NCBI GenBank assembly: GCA_016714985.1
Contig: JADKBS010000019.1
Coordinates: 123,015-187,014 of the forward strand
Direction of reading: 5' to 3'
Length of the DNA: 64,000 bases
Source: Saprospiraceae bacterium
Lineage (GTDB): Bacteria; Bacteroidota; Bacteroidia; Chitinophagales; Saprospiraceae
Below the pieces are notes generated by a model, which saw nothing but the letters and a program-made list of their open reading frames with translations, made no database searches and was not told where the DNA came from. Below, in pieces: positions 35,167 to 43,849 of this stretch (position 1 is its first letter; the number at the start of each line of letters is the position of its first letter). Position numbers and translations under genes: made by a program.

Positions 35167-35280
35167 TTACCGAAACAATGCCATCGCTTTTATCGCCGTC
35201 ATCGCAACGCCAAACAGCAAAGGCATTCCAACGAAGGCCCAAGCCAATACCAATTTGAGTTCAAATTCCCATTTTTTCAT
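35167..35280 (-). CDS. MFS transporter small subunit (37 residues)
   Basis: A one-span membrane peptide beginning MKKWEFELKLVLAWAFVGMP and ending KAMALFR. Its ATG (35278-35280) overlaps the TGA of the OFA-type MFS gene (35277-35279) in an ATGA arrangement, which implies translational coupling. Small single-span subunits directly downstream of OFA/oxalate-formate-type transporters are a recognised family, and length and hydrophobic pattern fit. It is too short for usual ORF cut-offs. Confidence 0.8.
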   Translation of the reverse strand: MKKWEFELKLVLAWAFVGMPLLFGVAMTAIKAMALFR

Positions 35281-36677
35281 GGTGCTTCCTGTTTGTGGTA
35301 ATATTTTGGATCAACAGGCCGAATCAACATATTGCATACAAAACCGACCAAGAGCAGTCCCGCCATGATGTACATGGTGACCGAATAGGCCTGCGCTGCG
35401 GGCAGGTTCAGTTCCTCGATTTGCCATTGCCGAAGGTAGTTCACCAAGATGGGGCCGAGCAGCGCCGCCGCCGACCAGGCCAGCAATAGCCTGCCGTGGA
35501 TGGCGCCAACCTCCATCACCCCGAACTTGTCCCGCAGGTAGGCCGGGATGGTCGCAAAACCACCGCCGTACATGCTCATGATAAGGCAGAACGCACCCAC
35601 GAAGCCCACCACGCTGCCCATGCGCCCGGTCAACGGCACGAGGAAGTAGAGCATCGCACCCAACAGGAAAAAGATGGCGTAGGTGGCCTTTCGGCCAATG
35701 CGGTCGCTCAACGACGACCAGAAGAACCGTCCGCCCATGTTGAATAGGCTGAGAAGGCCCACGAAGCCGCCAGCCGCCGCCGCCGATACTGCCCGGCCCG
35801 CTCCCACAGCTTTTTCTGAAAACATCTCCTGAATCATCACCGAGGCTTGGCCGAGCACCCCGATGCCCGCCGTCACATTGAGCATCAACACACAAAAAAG
35901 CAGGTAGAACTGCGGGGTGCGGATGGCCGTGTTGGCGTCAACGGATTTCGGAATGCGGATTGGGGAATGCGAATTGCGCTTGGCCCCCAATCCGTAATCC
36001 GCAATCCGTAATCCGAAATCCAATGGCGGGATTCTCACAGTGAAAACCCCGAACAACATGAAGCACAGGTACACCCCGCCCATGACGAGGAAGGTTTGCC
36101 AAACGCCCATGTCCGTTGGGGTTTTGAACTGCTCCATGAGCCAGATGGAGAGCGGGGAGGCGACCATTGCGCCGCCGCCAAAACCCATGATGGCCATGCC
36201 CGTGGCCATGCCGGGGCGATCAGGGAACCATTTTATAAGCGTTGAAACGGGCGAGATATAGCCCAGTCCCAGGCCAATGCCGCCGAGCATCCCGTGGCCG
36301 AGGTATAGCAGCCAGATTTGGTGGAACTTCACGCCCATTGCTGAAAGCACGAAACCGCCAGAAAAGCAAAGTGCGGAGGTGAACATGGCCCGCCTCGGCC
36401 CGACCCGCTCCAGCCACTTGCCAAAGACCGCCGCCGATGCGCCAAGGCAAAACAAGGCGATGCTGAAGATAAACCCCACCTGTACCAGCGACCAATCGCC
36501 CGCTGCGGGTTCCGTGATGCCGATGAGTTGCGTCAGCGGCTGGTTGAACACGCTGTAAGCGTATATCTGTCCGATGCACAGGTGGATGCTGAGGGCCGCC
36601 GGGGGCACCAGCCAGCGGTTGTAGCCAATCGGCGCAAGGGAGTGGGATTTGTCGAGGATGGTCAGCAAGGCTTGCAA
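35277..36677 (-). CDS. OFA-family MFS transporter
   Basis: 466 residues, twelve membrane spans, starting at a TTG (36677) as MQALLTILDKSHSLAPIGYN; no ATG lies in frame. Features of the oxalate/formate antiporter family are present: NRWLVPPAALSIHLCIGQIY in span 1, GLGLGYISPVSTLIKWFPDR in the 4-5 region, and TPQFYLLFCVLMLNVTAGIG after the central loop. The substrate is probably a small carboxylate, by family only. The central cytoplasmic loop holds an extra segment of about 26 residues encoded by an inverted array at 35943-36021. Confidence 0.85.
   Translation of the reverse strand: MQALLTILDKSHSLAPIGYNRWLVPPAALSIHLCIGQIYAYSVFNQPLTQLIGITEPAAGDWSLVQVGFIFSIALFCLGASAAVFGKWLERVGPRRAMFTSALCFSGGFVLSAMGVKFHQIWLLYLGHGMLGGIGLGLGYISPVSTLIKWFPDRPGMATGMAIMGFGGGAMVASPLSIWLMEQFKTPTDMGVWQTFLVMGGVYLCFMLFGVFTVRIPPLDFGLRIADYGLGAKRNSHSPIRIPKSVDANTAIRTPQFYLLFCVLMLNVTAGIGVLGQASVMIQEMFSEKAVGAGRAVSAAAAGGFVGLLSLFNMGGRFFWSSLSDRIGRKATYAIFFLLGAMLYFLVPLTGRMGSVVGFVGAFCLIMSMYGGGFATIPAYLRDKFGVMEVGAIHGRLLLAWSAAALLGPILVNYLRQWQIEELNLPAAQAYSVTMYIMAGLLLVGFVCNMLIRPVDPKYYHKQEAP
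35943..36021. repeat. inverted array inside the MFS reading frame
   Basis: Left arm 35943-35971 (ggatttcggaatgcggat) and right arm 35987-36021 (aatccgtaatccgcaatccg units) face each other. The frame stays open and the segment falls in the central loop between the two six-span halves (about residues 219-245). The same atccgaa unit occurs at 40198-40229. Confidence 0.8.
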
Positions 36678-36745
36678 GATGTTGGTTGAAAGGCATTTTG
36701 TGTTAAACAGCGAAAGATAGGCGTTTTGTCGCCACGGGAAAAGGC

Positions 36746-37273
36746 TTAGGACGAAGCCCGACTGACGCCCCCAATCCTCGCCGTGATGAACTCCTTCACC
36801 CGTTGCGCCTCCTCAACGGGCAGTCCGCCAATGCTCAGATCGCTGCTGCTGCCACCCGCCGTGAATACTCGAAGTGTGGCCAGTCCAAAGATGCTCTCCA
36901 CCGGCCCACGGCTGATTTCGCAATGCTGCATCCGGCTATAAGGGATGGCAGTCACCGTTCGCCACCATATACCATGCTTGTGCAGGATGTCGTGCTGGCG
37001 CAATGCGTAGCCCTCGGCGGCAAAACGGCGCAGCGCCGCCCGCACGGCCAAGGCGAACAACCCGCCCCATACGGCCAGCAGTGCCCAACTAAGCCAAGGC
37101 AGTTTGAATGGATTGAAAAAATGAAATACCAGCCAGCCCATGAGCAAGATGGCAAAAAAGATGCTGGTGGCAATCACCTCCACCTTTCGGTAAGCGGGCG
37201 AAAGCCGTTGGAAATCAACGTTTCCGATGCTTGGCAACTCGGCCAGCGGTACTTGAGCGTTTTGGAAAATCAT
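36746..37273 (-). CDS. bacterial PH-domain (bPH2, YdbS-like) membrane protein
   Basis: 175 residues from ATG 37273; the longer frame is translated repeat DNA. Two adjacent membrane spans (IFFAILLMGWLVFHFF, WALLAVWGGLFALAV) precede the bPH2 domain with its YALRQHDILHKHGIWWRTVT and IPYSRMQHCEISRGPVESIF motifs. YdbS/YdbT pairs occur together in many bacteria; the larger partner type lies at 39627-41195, on the other strand beyond the AspT-type gene. Confidence 0.8.
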   Translation of the reverse strand: MIFQNAQVPLAELPSIGNVDFQRLSPAYRKVEVIATSIFFAILLMGWLVFHFFNPFKLPWLSWALLAVWGGLFALAVRAALRRFAAEGYALRQHDILHKHGIWWRTVTAIPYSRMQHCEISRGPVESIFGLATLRVFTAGGSSSDLSIGGLPVEEAQRVKEFITARIGGVSRASS

Positions 37274-37275
37274 TG

Positions 37276-37380
37276 TGGTCGATTGGTGGATTGTTGGATT
37301 GTTGGGTTGTTTCATTGTTGGGGGGCTACTTGAAAGCAATTCAACAATGAAACAATTCAACAATTTATCAATCCCATCAA
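37276..37380. repeat. inverted short-period array, gttggatt unit
   Basis: Left arm 37276-37320 (gattgttggattgttgggtt units) and right arm 37337-37380 (caattcaacaatgaaac units) are inverted copies with a 16-nt spacer. The array fills the gap between the small lipoprotein gene and the PH-domain gene and touches both. Confidence 0.85.
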
Positions 37381-37676
37381 TTCTTCTTCGATTTATTGCC
37401 TGCAAGGAAGCCCCATCCGCCAGAACCCAACAGGAAGCCGAGGTCGTACCAGCCGCCTTTGTTGTTTATGGCGTAGATGGCTACATTATCGTCGAACAGG
37501 CTGCCGATAAAACTGACGGGCGTGATAAAGCCGTGCAAAAGTCCGTAAAGAAAACCGTACTGCTTGCCTTGGAGGCATTCCTTCACTGGCTCGACGTCGG
37601 CGCAGGAGGCGAGGCTGAACATCAGTACCGCCAAGGTAGCAAATACCATGATTTTGGAAAAAGGCAGATTTTTCAT
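37377..37676 (-). CDS. small membrane lipoprotein
   Basis: 99 residues from ATG 37676. Signal with lipobox SLASC (Cys25), then a conserved-looking body: QYGFLYGLLHGFITPVSFIG, DDNVAIYAINNKGGWYD, GFLLGSGGWGF. I recall this pattern from unnamed Bacteroidota proteins with glycine-rich hydrophobic ends. Function unknown. The last codons enter the adjoining repeat arm. Confidence 0.7.
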   Translation of the reverse strand: MKNLPFSKIMVFATLAVLMFSLASCADVEPVKECLQGKQYGFLYGLLHGFITPVSFIGSLFDDNVAIYAINNKGGWYDLGFLLGSGGWGFLAGNKSKKN

Positions 37677-37832
37677 GTTGGAGAATTTTGCTGATTATAG
37701 TAATGCCACAAAACACCATATTTTGAGCAAAGCTTCAAAATTAGCCAGAAAAGCCATTTGTTTTTTTCGACAAAAAGGGTTGATGGGAGCTTTCCAAAAC
37801 CATCATCCCCCAGTGGGGCAAGCAGCATCCCT

Positions 37833-39503
37833 TTACCACCCCAATATCACCTGCGCCAACAAAATCTTCATCACCATCGCCGTGGGGAAGACCGTGGCGT
37901 AGCCGATGTTCGCAGCGCCCGTATCGTCTTTTTCATTGGCAAATGCGAGGCAGGCAGGCTGCGTGTGCAGGGCCGACATCACGCCCATGAGCAGGTTGAA
38001 TGGCATCTTGAACACCAAGCGGAACACCAATATGCCGAGCAAAGCCGTCATCAATGTGACGATGGAACCAATCGCAATCAATTGAAAACCAGCTGATTGG
38101 AAAGTGGAATAGAACGAATAACCCGCCTTCAGCCCAATGCCCGCCAAGAAGAACACGGCGCCCAATTGCCGAAGGGTCAGGTTTGCATTCAACGACATGA
38201 CCCACACGATGCGGCCACTACGCCCAATTTTTCCCAAAATCAAGGCAACGATGAGCGGCCCCGCTGCAAAACCGAGTCGGAACGTCGAGCCGCCCGGCAG
38301 CGGGACGGGCAACATGCCCAATAGCAGGCCCAACACGATGCCAATGCTGATGCTGATATAGTCCACCTCGGAAAGGCGCTGGTAGCTGTCGCCAAGAAAC
38401 TGGCTCACCTCTTTCATCTGCTCCTTCGGTGCGACGATGCGCACCCGGTCGCCGGCCTCCAAGCTGAGGTCGGGGCGGCGGGGCAGGTCAACGTCGCCCC
38501 GGCGTATGCGGGTGATGATGGCATGGAACCTTGGGTAAAGCTGCAAGTCCTTGATGGTCTTGCCGACGACGGCTTTGTTGGAAACGAATATGCGCCGGAC
38601 GCCCACGCTGCTGCCGTCGAGGGCGAGGTCTCGGCCCGTGGGGATGCCCAATTGGGACTGGTATCGCTCTAGGTCGGCAGGCCAGCCTACCAGCGTGAGT
38701 ATGTCGCCCGACTTGATCAGGGTGCTCGGCCCGGGCACTTCTATTTCGTTGCTGCCATACGGCAAACGGCGGGAAACGAGTATTTCGCCGATTTCGCCAG
38801 ACTCGCCAATCTCCCGTAGGGTGCGCCCGATGAACTTCGACTGGGTGACAAACACGTTCACATGCTCCAGTTCCTCGGTGCTGACACCCGTGATTTCGGC
38901 AGTGGTGGCGGCCTCTTGTTTGAAGTCTATTTTCCAGAAGCGGATGCCCATTTGGAACAAAAAAATAACGCCCATGACGCCGATGGGGTAGGCCAACGAA
39001 TAGCCGACGACTGGTTCTGCCAATAGGTTGCGGGCCGCTGCACTGGCAGGGTCGCTGATGCTGTGCTTGAGGATGTCCACCACCGATGCGAGGGCGGGTG
39101 TGTTGGTCAGCGAGCCACAGAAAAGCCCAGCGGTGAGGGTTGATTTCAGGCCCATCCATTTGCCCAGCAGAATGGTCAAGATGGCCGAAAAAACGAGGAT
39201 GCCAATGACCACGAGGTTGTCCCGCAACCCCGATTTTTTGAAGGAGGCAAAAAAACTCGCCCCCGAGCGTATCCCGATAGTATAGACGAATAGCACAAGG
39301 CCGAGGATGTATATCATGTCGGGCAGGGCCATGTCGGGGTGAAGTGCCCCAAAAGCAAGGCCCACGAAAAGAACGGCTGCTACCCCAAAGCTGAACCCGG
39401 CAATTTTTATCCTACCGATGAAGTAGCCGAGGGCAATGACGAGGAACAACAATAGCGGTTTGTTGTCGAGCAGGAGTTGGATGGTGGTGTCGTATAGGTT
39501 CAT
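37833..39503 (-). CDS. AspT/YidE-type exchanger with two TrkA_C domains
   Basis: 556 residues from ATG 39503. The protein has two membrane halves separated by two RCK/TrkA_C domains (about residues 205-290 and 300-375; FIGRTLREIGE, VGKTIKDLQLYPRFHAIITR). The first half carries GSLTNTPALASV and the second the matching SALHTQPACLAFANEK; both motifs are diagnostic of the aspartate:alanine antiporter superfamily (YidE/YbjL duplication). The substrate is unknown. A near-consensus -7 box (TACCTTTA) lies just upstream. Confidence 0.85.
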   Translation of the reverse strand: MNLYDTTIQLLLDNKPLLLFLVIALGYFIGRIKIAGFSFGVAAVLFVGLAFGALHPDMALPDMIYILGLVLFVYTIGIRSGASFFASFKKSGLRDNLVVIGILVFSAILTILLGKWMGLKSTLTAGLFCGSLTNTPALASVVDILKHSISDPASAAARNLLAEPVVGYSLAYPIGVMGVIFLFQMGIRFWKIDFKQEAATTAEITGVSTEELEHVNVFVTQSKFIGRTLREIGESGEIGEILVSRRLPYGSNEIEVPGPSTLIKSGDILTLVGWPADLERYQSQLGIPTGRDLALDGSSVGVRRIFVSNKAVVGKTIKDLQLYPRFHAIITRIRRGDVDLPRRPDLSLEAGDRVRIVAPKEQMKEVSQFLGDSYQRLSEVDYISISIGIVLGLLLGMLPVPLPGGSTFRLGFAAGPLIVALILGKIGRSGRIVWVMSLNANLTLRQLGAVFFLAGIGLKAGYSFYSTFQSAGFQLIAIGSIVTLMTALLGILVFRLVFKMPFNLLMGVMSALHTQPACLAFANEKDDTGAANIGYATVFPTAMVMKILLAQVILGW

Positions 39504-39590
39504 TGCCGTTTGGTTGAAAGGGTAAAGGTAGGCTGTCGTAGCTATTTTAAAGACAAATGGAACGATGTGGTCAATACTTATCATGAATTG

Positions 39591-39598
39591 TATATTTG
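39591..39598 (+). promoter_or_regulatory. -7 box TATATTTG of the YdbT-like gene
   Basis: TATATTTG matches TAnnTTTG, 29 bases before the ATG at 39627. No -33 TTG at the expected distance. Confidence 0.45.
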
Positions 39599-39626
39599 CC
39601 GAGCGCAACTAACCGCACAGCCGACC

Positions 39627-41195
39627 ATGACCGAGACCCAACCTTTCTCCCAGCCTACCCGCCAGTCTTCGGCGGCCATTATCTTCATCCTGGGTGGGGT
39701 GCTGAAAATGTTGTTCCGTCAGCTTTGGGTGGTCATCTTGGTCTTTTTCTTCAACCGCAAAAGCACAGGTATTGATGGCTATACCCTCTTCTTCCTTGGG
39801 TTGGCAGGTTTAACGGCATTGCTGTCGCTATTGAACTATTTCAACCTATTTTTCTACATCAAGGACGGCGAACTGTTGCTCGAAAAAGGTGTCATCCGAA
39901 AGTCAAAAATCAACGTGCCGCTCGACCGGGTGCAGACCGTCAATTTCCGGCAAAACATCCTCCACCAACTCCTCAACGTGGTGGCCGTGGACATTGATAC
40001 CGCAGGCTCTTCCGGCAAGGAGTTCAGCCTGCATGCCCTCAGTAAGCCGCAAGCTGAATTGCTACGGGAAGTGGTTACGAGTTGGCAGTCAGACGTTGGC
40101 AGTCGGCAGTCCGCAGTCCTCAGTCCGCAGTCCTCAGTCATCAGTCATCAGTCGAAAGATGGCAACTTGCAGTATTCAGCGGATGAGGCAGCCCCCCAAT
40201 CCGAAATCCGAAATCCGAAATCCGAAATCTTCAAGCTCGCTCCCCTCGACCTCGTCAAAATAGGCATGTCGCAGAACCACCTGCGCACGGCGGGCATCCT
40301 GCTGGCCTTTAGTTTCGGCTTTGCCGATGACTTGAAGGACGCCATCGGCTTTGATGCTGAGAAAAAGCTGGCTTGGTGGCTCGGCACGAGTGGTGGTTGG
40401 GACATCCTCGTCACCTTGCTGATGATTGTGCCCGTTCTCCTGTTCGGCTCGTTCCTGTTCACCTTGGGCCGAACGGTGCTGCAGTATTTCGACCTGCGCT
40501 TTTGGCGGACGGAGCGGGGCTTCAAGATAGAAAGTGGCCTGTTCACAAGGCAGGAAGTCTCAGCGGTATTGACCAAAATACAGTACGTGCTTTGGACGAG
40601 CAGCCCGCTCATGCGGTTGTTCAACATGATGAAGGTGCGGATGCCGCAAGCATCCAGCGTGGAGGTGCAGGGCAAGCTGGCGGTGGGCCTGCCAGGTTGC
40701 TATGCTCCGCAATTGGAGGCCGTGCGCTTGGCCTATTTCCCCGAAGAAAAAGAACAGGCTTGGGAGTCGCATGGCGTGGACAAAATAGCAAGGTTCTGGC
40801 GCTTTTTGCGCATTGGGGTAGTACCCGTGCTGCTGCTCGGACTGGTTACCCGAGGCTTGCTTCAAAACGAAATCTATGTCTGGCTAGTTTGGCTGCCCAT
40901 CGCTTGGTGGCTCGCTCACCGTTACCAGCGGAGCTGGCATTGGGAGGTGAGCGATGAGGGGCTTCGGGCCAAATGGGGCGTGGTCAACAGCACTGCCGTT
41001 CTGCTGCAATGGCACAAGGTGCAGGCTGTCAGCGTTCGCCGGGCTGTTTTCAGTCCCAAGAATAAGCTCGCACGCCTCACGCTTTACACGGCAGCAGGCG
41101 ACATTAGTGTGCCTTATATACCTTTCGAAAAAGCACAGGCCGTGCAGGATTTTGTGCTGTACAGGGTGGAGTCGGGGGATAGGGCATGGATGTGA
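39627..41195 (+). CDS. YdbT-like protein with multiple bPH2 domains
   Basis: 522 residues from ATG 39627. Three bPH2 segments alternate with paired membrane spans: the first has EKGVIRKSKINVPLDRVQTV, the second FKIESGLFTRQEVSAVLTKI, the third LRAKWGVVNSTAVLLQWHKV. This is the COG3428 architecture. Between the first and second (residues about 152-176 and 190-201) lies low-complexity sequence encoded by two arrays at 40084-40153 and 40198-40229. Function in the envelope is inferred from homologs; the paired YdbS-like gene is 2.4 kb away on the other strand. Confidence 0.85.
   Translation: MTETQPFSQPTRQSSAAIIFILGGVLKMLFRQLWVVILVFFFNRKSTGIDGYTLFFLGLAGLTALLSLLNYFNLFFYIKDGELLLEKGVIRKSKINVPLDRVQTVNFRQNILHQLLNVVAVDIDTAGSSGKEFSLHALSKPQAELLREVVTSWQSDVGSRQSAVLSPQSSVISHQSKDGNLQYSADEAAPQSEIRNPKSEIFKLAPLDLVKIGMSQNHLRTAGILLAFSFGFADDLKDAIGFDAEKKLAWWLGTSGGWDILVTLLMIVPVLLFGSFLFTLGRTVLQYFDLRFWRTERGFKIESGLFTRQEVSAVLTKIQYVLWTSSPLMRLFNMMKVRMPQASSVEVQGKLAVGLPGCYAPQLEAVRLAYFPEEKEQAWESHGVDKIARFWRFLRIGVVPVLLLGLVTRGLLQNEIYVWLVWLPIAWWLAHRYQRSWHWEVSDEGLRAKWGVVNSTAVLLQWHKVQAVSVRRAVFSPKNKLARLTLYTAAGDISVPYIPFEKAQAVQDFVLYRVESGDRAWM
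40084..40229. repeat. two direct arrays inside the YdbT-like reading frame
   Basis: 40084-40153 holds about nine cagtcNN heptamers (ggcagtc, cgcagtc, ctcagtc, atcagtc). 40198-40229 holds four aatccga heptamers. Both are open in the gene frame and give serine/glutamine-rich segments. The second unit is shared with 35943-36021. Confidence 0.85.
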
Positions 41196-41234
41196 AAACT
41201 GTTATATTCCACCACGGTAGGTTTTGTATAAGTA

Positions 41235-41332
41235 GAAATTGGAAATTAATTGAAATTGGGAAATTAATTGAAAGAATTGACAATCAAGCAGTTGGCTCAT
41301 AATTTTCCAATTTTTTAATATCAACTAATTTC
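41235..41332. repeat. inverted short-period array, gaaattggaaatt unit
   Basis: Left arm 41235-41274 (gaaattggaaattaatt units) and right arm 41301-41332 (aattttccaatttttt, then aactaatttc) are partly inverted. It directly precedes element B. Confidence 0.6.
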
Positions 41333-41347
41333 AAAGAAGTACTTAAT

Positions 41348-41510
41348 CAATGGTTCGTGAAGGTTTCAAGTTTAAGGTTTCACGGAGTTCCTCGTGGAAT
41401 GGTATCAGTTTGTAATTTTCAAATGGCTTTGATTGCCCCCAAACTTTTATAAAAATGGGTTTAGCAGGTTTTCCCCTGAAACCAGAAACCAGAAACCTCA
41501 TGAACCATTG
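41348..41510. repeat. 163-bp palindromic element B (caatggttc ends)
   Basis: It begins caatggttcgtgaaggttt and ends cctcatgaaccattg, with ggtttcacggag on the left and tttagcaggt, ccctgaaacc units on the right, matching element A at 34983-35146 in length and order. It ends 3 bases before the sialidase-like start codon at 41514. Confidence 0.85.
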
Positions 41511-41513
41511 TTA

Positions 41514-43308
41514 ATGTCTGCTATGCAACGAATATTTACCCTGCTCATCGCCTCGTTTTTTTTTGTCAAAACAACGGCTCAACCCGACCCCCGCCACATC
41601 GCCAACGGCCATGAAATCCATACCTCCGGCTATATTGACATGCCCTATATCGTCACCCTTGGGGATGGCACTTGGCTTTGCACCTTCACCACCGGAAAAC
41701 TGGAGGAAGGGTTGGACGGCCAGCACATTGCCGCCAGCCGCAGCACCGACCTTGGCCAAACATGGTCAGCTCCCGTGGCCATCGAACCAGCCGTGGGGCC
41801 AGCCGCCAGTTGGGCCATGCCATACTTGACCAGTTATGGGCGGGTCTATGTTTTTTACAACTATAACGGTGATGAGGTAAATGACTTAAAAGGCGAAAAA
41901 ATCCGCAACGACATACTTGGCTGGTATTGCTTCAAGTACAGCGACGATGCCGGCCACACCTGGTCGAAGCGGCACCGTTTGCCGCTCCGCAAGACGGCCT
42001 GTGACCTCGCCAACGATTGGCAGGGCAACGTGCAAATCTTTTGGGGAATCGGCAAGCCCATCACGGTCGGCGGTGCCATGATGCTCGGTTTCACCAAGCT
42101 CGGCAAGTACATGCTCGACAACGGCGAGGGCTGGTTTTTCCGCTGCGCAAACATCAACTCCGAGCGAAACCCCGATTCGCTGCAATGGAAACTCTTGCCC
42201 GATGGCGAGCACGGCCTTCGCAACCCCGAATTCGGCTCGGTGCAGGAGGAGCATAGCCTCGTGCCCATGAACGATGGTCGCCTCTGCTGCATCTTCCGTA
42301 CCCAAACGGGCTACTTGGCCGAGGCGTACAGTTCCAACGGCGGGCGAACTTGGTCACGACCCCGAACGGCTTATTACGTGGATGGCCGCCCGGTGAAAAC
42401 CTCCCGTGCCTGCCCCAAAGTTTGGCGCTGCGCAAACGGCAAGTACCTGCTCTGGTTTCCACAACCACAGTGGCGACCATTACAGCAGCCGCAACCCCGC
42501 TTGGCTGTCCGGCGGCGTGGAAGTAAACGGTGAAATCCGGTGGTCGCAGCCCGAAATCGTGCTTTACGGCGACGACCACAGCTACGAGAGTGGGCGATTC
42601 AGCTACCCCGATCTCGTGGAAATGGAGGGACGCTACTGGGTCACGGAGACGAACAAGCTAAAGGCCCGCATCCACGAGCTGCCGGAGGCGATGTTGAATT
42701 TCCTATGGTATCAATTAGACGCCGTCGGTCGTCCACCGTTGGCCGTCCACCGTCCGCCGGTGATGCAGTTCGATGAGGAGCAGTTGAGGGCAGAAAAGCT
42801 ACCCATCACTGGCTTTCCAAAGCATTCAGAAGGCGGCTTTATCCTGCTAAACGCCATGCGGGACACAGCGGGCCTTACCATCGAAATGACTGTGCAGCCC
42901 AAGGATTTCTCCCACGGTCGGGTGCTGCTCGACACCCGCAACGACCTCGGCTCCGGCCTTTATATCCAAACAACTGGCTACCGCCAGTTGGAGCTAAACC
43001 TTTGTAATACAGAGACTTGCGAGACATGGACGACTGACCCAGGCCTCCTCGACGTGGTGCGGCCCCACCGTGTCACCTTCGTTGTGGACAATGCCCCCGA
43101 CATCATCCTCTGCGCCGTGGATGGCCAGCTCTGCGACGGCGGCACGAGCCGGCAATACGGCTGGCGGCATTATTCGCCCTTCCTCAATATGGTTTTGACC
43201 AACAAAAAGAAAGAAATACGGATACTGCCGGAGGAGATGAAGTCGCTCAAGTTTTACGACCGGGCTTTGAGCGTTTCGGAAGCGGTTGACAAACAGGGAA
43301 ATAGGTAG
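41514..43308 (+). pseudogene. exported sialidase-like propeller protein, frameshifted
   Basis: Read as one gene it gives about 597 residues: signal peptide ending KTTAQ, a sialidase-type propeller with three Asp-boxes (STDLGQTWS, SDDAGHTWS, SSNGGRTWS), and a C-terminal LamG-like domain (GGFILLNAMRDTAGLTIEM, SHGRVLLDTRNDLGSGLYIQ). The frame breaks at 42459-42460, where one extra C separates GKYLLWF from HNHSGDHY; removing it makes the total a multiple of three. Family members cleave terminal sugars or only bind glycans; the active-site set was not verified. An array at 42722-42760 adds residues between the two domains. Confidence 0.75.
42722..42760. repeat. gtccacc array inside the sialidase-like gene
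   Basis: About four degenerate ccgtccacc units, open in the downstream frame (encoding GRPPLAVHRPP), at the junction of the propeller and LamG-like domains. Confidence 0.6.
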
Positions 43309-43312
43309 CAAT

Positions 43313-43849
43313 CTATTCGCTTTTCACAAACCCGATTCCCAATACATCCTTCGTAGAAGCATCCACAAAAAATCGTTCACCAGTTTGCAAATCTTCCACC
43401 ATGTTATAATCATGGTCTTTGAAAAATGGGCTATTGGAAAGTTGGTGAAGGTCGAAACCGAGGAAGGTGATTTTGGCACGCAGGTGTTGAACCCGGTATC
43501 GTTTTTCAAGACCAGCTCGCTCTATTAGTTGGTGACAAACGGCATTGAAATAAGCAGCATAGCCCACGCAGTTTGCTTTTTGGGAATAAAAAAGGCGATT
43601 GGGATCGCTGTCGCATTTGCCGAAGGAAAATTCCAATTGAGAAGTAGTTAGGTTCAACGATTGCCGCACGATGCGCTGCATTGAAGTGTCAATTGGTTGA
43701 TGTTCAAGGTGTTGTATAAACCCTTTGTCGGTCGCTAAAATGGCCGGCCGCTCGCCGATAGGATGATAGGATACTGTGAGGCGGTAGAGCCAACCTCGTA
43801 GGACGATGACCAACAAGATTAGCAGGAGTATGAATCGAAATCGTTTCAT
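43313..43849 (-). CDS. membrane-anchored transglutaminase-like protein
   Basis: 178 residues from ATG 43849. One N-terminal membrane span precedes a periplasmic domain with Cys in KANCVGYAAYFNAVCH, His in FFKDHDYNMVED and Asp in RFFVDASTKD. This order and spacing fits the Cys-His-Asp triad of the transglutaminase-like/cysteine protease fold. The assignment rests on these motifs only. Its ATG overlaps the TGA of the ORF6N gene (ATGA), so the two are translated together. Confidence 0.6.
   Translation of the reverse strand: MKRFRFILLLILLVIVLRGWLYRLTVSYHPIGERPAILATDKGFIQHLEHQPIDTSMQRIVRQSLNLTTSQLEFSFGKCDSDPNRLFYSQKANCVGYAAYFNAVCHQLIERAGLEKRYRVQHLRAKITFLGFDLHQLSNSPFFKDHDYNMVEDLQTGERFFVDASTKDVLGIGFVKSE

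Noticed and set aside
36678..36696. alternative ATG start at 36696 for the MFS transporter
   Set aside because: It is in a different frame and its translation does not lead into the transporter; the in-frame TTG at 36677 was kept.
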